DNA from: an uncultured Lachnospiraceae bacterium
GTDB lineage: Bacteria; Bacillota; Clostridia; Lachnospirales; Lachnospiraceae
DNA: 12,074 nucleotides
Direction of reading: 5' to 3'
NCBI GenBank assembly: GCA_900544445.1
Contig: UQVK01000110.1
Location: forward strand, 1 to 12,074
This document shows positions 10,383 through 12,074 of this stretch, piece after piece. Both the position numbers and the translations under genes were made by a program. Below the pieces are notes generated by a model. It was not told the origin of the DNA, made no database searches, and saw only the letters and a list, made by a program, of their open reading frames with translations. The first letter of the stretch is position 1; each line of letters opens with the position of its first letter.

Positions 10383-11045
10383 ATGCTGGAAAAAATGGAT
10401 CTTTTTTTTGAAAACAGGCTGGAGGAATATGAGGAACACATGCTTTCCGGAATTGAGGGCGCGCGGGAGTTTTATCCTTATACCGCTGCGCTGCTTCCCG
10501 GAAATAAAGGCTGTGAGGTTCTGGATCTGGGGTGTGGAACCGGGCTGGAGCTGGAAGCGTATTTTCTCCGCAATCCGGAGGCCCGTGTGACGGGAATCGA
10601 TCTTTCGGAGGCAATGCTGGGGGCGCTGGCGGATAAATTCCCGGATCGATGTGCGGATGGAAGGCTGCGTCTGATTCCTGGCTCTTATTTTGATGTCCCG
10701 CTTCCTGAAAAAGCCTATGACGCCGCTGTATCGGTGGAATCCCTGCACCATTTCACACAGGAACAGAAGCTGCCGCTGTATCGGAGGCTGTGCCGGTCTC
10801 TGAAGGAGAAAGGATTCTTCATTCTGACCGATTACTTCGCGGAGTCGGAGGAGCAGGAAAGGGAATATTTTTGTACACTCGAACGGATGAAACGGGAGCA
10901 GAATCTTTCGGACGATGGCTTTTATCATTATGACACGCCACTGACTGCGGAACATGAGATGGAGATTTTAAAGGAGGCAGGATTTTCCAGAATCAGGATT
11001 CTGAAAAACTGGGGGGCAACCTGTACGGTTGAAGCAGGGAAATGA
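10383..11045 (+). CDS. Class I SAM-dependent methyltransferase
   Basis: A 220-aa cytoplasmic enzyme with the Rossmann-type methyltransferase fold. Motif I is VLDLGCGTG (46-54), binding S-adenosylmethionine. The acidic residue after strand 2 is Asp73 in GIDLSEAML. Motif II/III region is YDAAVSVESLHHF (112-124), and GFFILTDYF (144-152) is the post-motif strand. The acceptor cannot be predicted: this broad type includes small-molecule and RNA methylases. AGGAG about eight bases before ATG supports the start. The ABC exporter gene begins 51 bases downstream with no terminator between, so the two are probably co-transcribed, which may point to a metabolite that is modified and exported (inference). 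Confidence 0.9.
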   Translation: MLEKMDLFFENRLEEYEEHMLSGIEGAREFYPYTAALLPGNKGCEVLDLGCGTGLELEAYFLRNPEARVTGIDLSEAMLGALADKFPDRCADGRLRLIPGSYFDVPLPEKAYDAAVSVESLHHFTQEQKLPLYRRLCRSLKEKGFFILTDYFAESEEQEREYFCTLERMKREQNLSDDGFYHYDTPLTAEHEMEILKEAGFSRIRILKNWGATCTVEAGK

Positions 11046-11096
11046 CTGCAGAATGAGATAGCGTTAAGAGGAGGAGACATTGGCGGGAAAATTCAG

Positions 11097-12074
11097 ATGA
11101 GAAAAGGAAACGTACTTGATGCAGTAAAAATTGTATTTCAGGTGGATTCGGCAGCGGCGGGCGTTTATTCCCTGCTGAAGCTTTTGCTGGCGCTGGTTCC
11201 CGCGCTGCAGACGCTTGCGGTTGCCGCATTTATCGATCAGGTAACTGCAGCAGGAACGGCTGGCGCCCGTAATGACGGCGGTCTGCTGTTTCTTATCTTT
11301 GTTCTTGTCGCTCTGGTGGCCTTCAGCTGGATTTCCAAAAGTATTGCAGGACTTCTGGAGCAGCACATGGAAATGCAGCTGAGAGCTGCCTTTAAGCCGC
11401 GGCTTGTGGAAAAGATCAGCCGGCTGAAATACGAAGCCATGGAAGATGGAGGCGTGCGGGATAAAATCTCCCGTGTTAACAGGAATGCGGAAGGACGGGT
11501 TCGGGAAGCATATGGAGGACTTCTTCGGTTACTGGAACTGATATTAAAGGCTGCAGGTGTCCTGGTGATTCTTTTCACACAGGTCTGGTGGCTGGCATTA
11601 GTCATCCTGGCGGTTTCCATTCCCTGCTTTTGCATATCAATGAAGAGCGGAAAGGAAGACTATGACGCTCAGGCTGATGTGACAAAGGTAAACAGGCTGA
11701 ATGAATATTATCATGAAATGCTGAAAGGCAGGGAGTATGTGGACGAAAGGACTCTGTTCGGCTATCACAGAGAATACAGGGAACGTTTCCAGCAGCAGTA
11801 TGAAGAGGCACGGAAATACACGACTGGAATCCGGTTAAAATGGTTTGTAAAAATGAAGGCGGGCAGCATGGCCGTTATTGTTGTATCTGCCGCTGCACTG
11901 ACAGTTATGATCCCGCTGACTTTAAACGGAGCATTGAGCACAGGTATGTTTATGGCTCTGATGAACGCAATATTTGGTATTGTGCAGAATATGTCATGGG
12001 ATCTGACTTACAGTATTGACCGGGTTGCATGGTATCAGAACTGGTTCAGGGAACTCTCGGACGTATTCTCCATG
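11097..12074 (+). CDS. ABC exporter, N-terminal membrane domain (truncated by the window end)
   Basis: An open frame of 326 codons with no stop that runs off the right edge. It is the membrane half of a fused type ABC exporter. Hydrophobic segments lie near residues 20-45, 62-90, 145-178 and 255-315. Between them is LEQHMEMQLRAAFKPRLVEKISRLKYEAMEDGGVRDKISRV in the usual position of the first cytoplasmic loop and coupling helix (about 86-126). The ATP-binding domain with Walker motifs must lie beyond base 12074. The start is uncertain. The ATG at 11097 has only a weak site, while the strong GAGGAGG at 11068-11074 stands before an ATT (11079, same frame) and a TTG (11080) that opens a 6-codon frame whose stop overlaps this ATG. 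The substrate is unknown; multidrug and peptide exporters look alike here. Confidence 0.88.
   Translation, partial: MRKGNVLDAVKIVFQVDSAAAGVYSLLKLLLALVPALQTLAVAAFIDQVTAAGTAGARNDGGLLFLIFVLVALVAFSWISKSIAGLLEQHMEMQLRAAFKPRLVEKISRLKYEAMEDGGVRDKISRVNRNAEGRVREAYGGLLRLLELILKAAGVLVILFTQVWWLALVILAVSIPCFCISMKSGKEDYDAQADVTKVNRLNEYYHEMLKGREYVDERTLFGYHREYRERFQQQYEEARKYTTGIRLKWFVKMKAGSMAVIVVSAAALTVMIPLTLNGALSTGMFMALMNAIFGIVQNMSWDLTYSIDRVAWYQNWFRELSDVFSM

Noticed and set aside
10344..10955. Minus-strand frame of 203 codons opposite the methyltransferase gene
   Set aside because: The opposite strand carries intact SAM-binding motifs, and this frame has none.

Overview
The window looks like chromosomal DNA of a gut-type Clostridia, most probably Lachnospiraceae. 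The evidence is a moderate GC content, strong AGGAGG-type ribosome binding sites on nearly every gene, intrinsic terminators, canonical sigma-A promoters, and families common in that group (DUF2975 with a YozG-like XRE regulator, CD3324 family, DUF1062, DUF1905/DUF1801). I see no insertion sequence, phage gene, CRISPR array, tRNA or rRNA. The genus is inference.

Layout from left to right. Bases 1-264 are non-coding and dense in structure on the minus strand: a perfect sigma-A promoter overlapping the end of the glycosidase gene, a folded RNA carrying the two hallmark strings of the yybP-ykoY manganese riboswitch, two tandem intrinsic terminators and a perfect 19-bp palindrome. The gene this leader would control, if there is one, lies off the left edge. 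Next comes a GH2 glycoside hydrolase (minus) divergent from an AraC-type regulator (plus), a classic sugar-responsive pair. On the plus strand follow a possible 34-aa Met-rich ORF, a DUF2975 membrane protein with its XRE partner, and a small single-pass membrane protein.

The centre is a minus-strand copper-resistance operon: csoR, a 57-aa ORF with an excellent ribosome binding site, and copA. It is driven by a TTGACA-N17-TATTAT promoter with two CsoR-type boxes (ATACCC-N5-GGGTAT). The CopA P1B-type ATPase carries a complete CopZ-like metallochaperone fused to its C-terminus. The CopZ part has its own strong Shine-Dalgarno sequence and ATG inside the copA frame, so one gene may make both a long pump and a free chaperone. 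This is the most interesting feature of the window.

The right third holds a DUF1905-DUF1801 protein (minus) and then plus-strand genes: a DUF1062 zinc-ribbon-like protein, a CD3324-family helix-turn-helix protein, a class I SAM methyltransferase, and the N-terminal part of an ABC exporter that runs off the right edge. Short leader ORFs and hairpins precede the DUF1062 and CD3324 genes.
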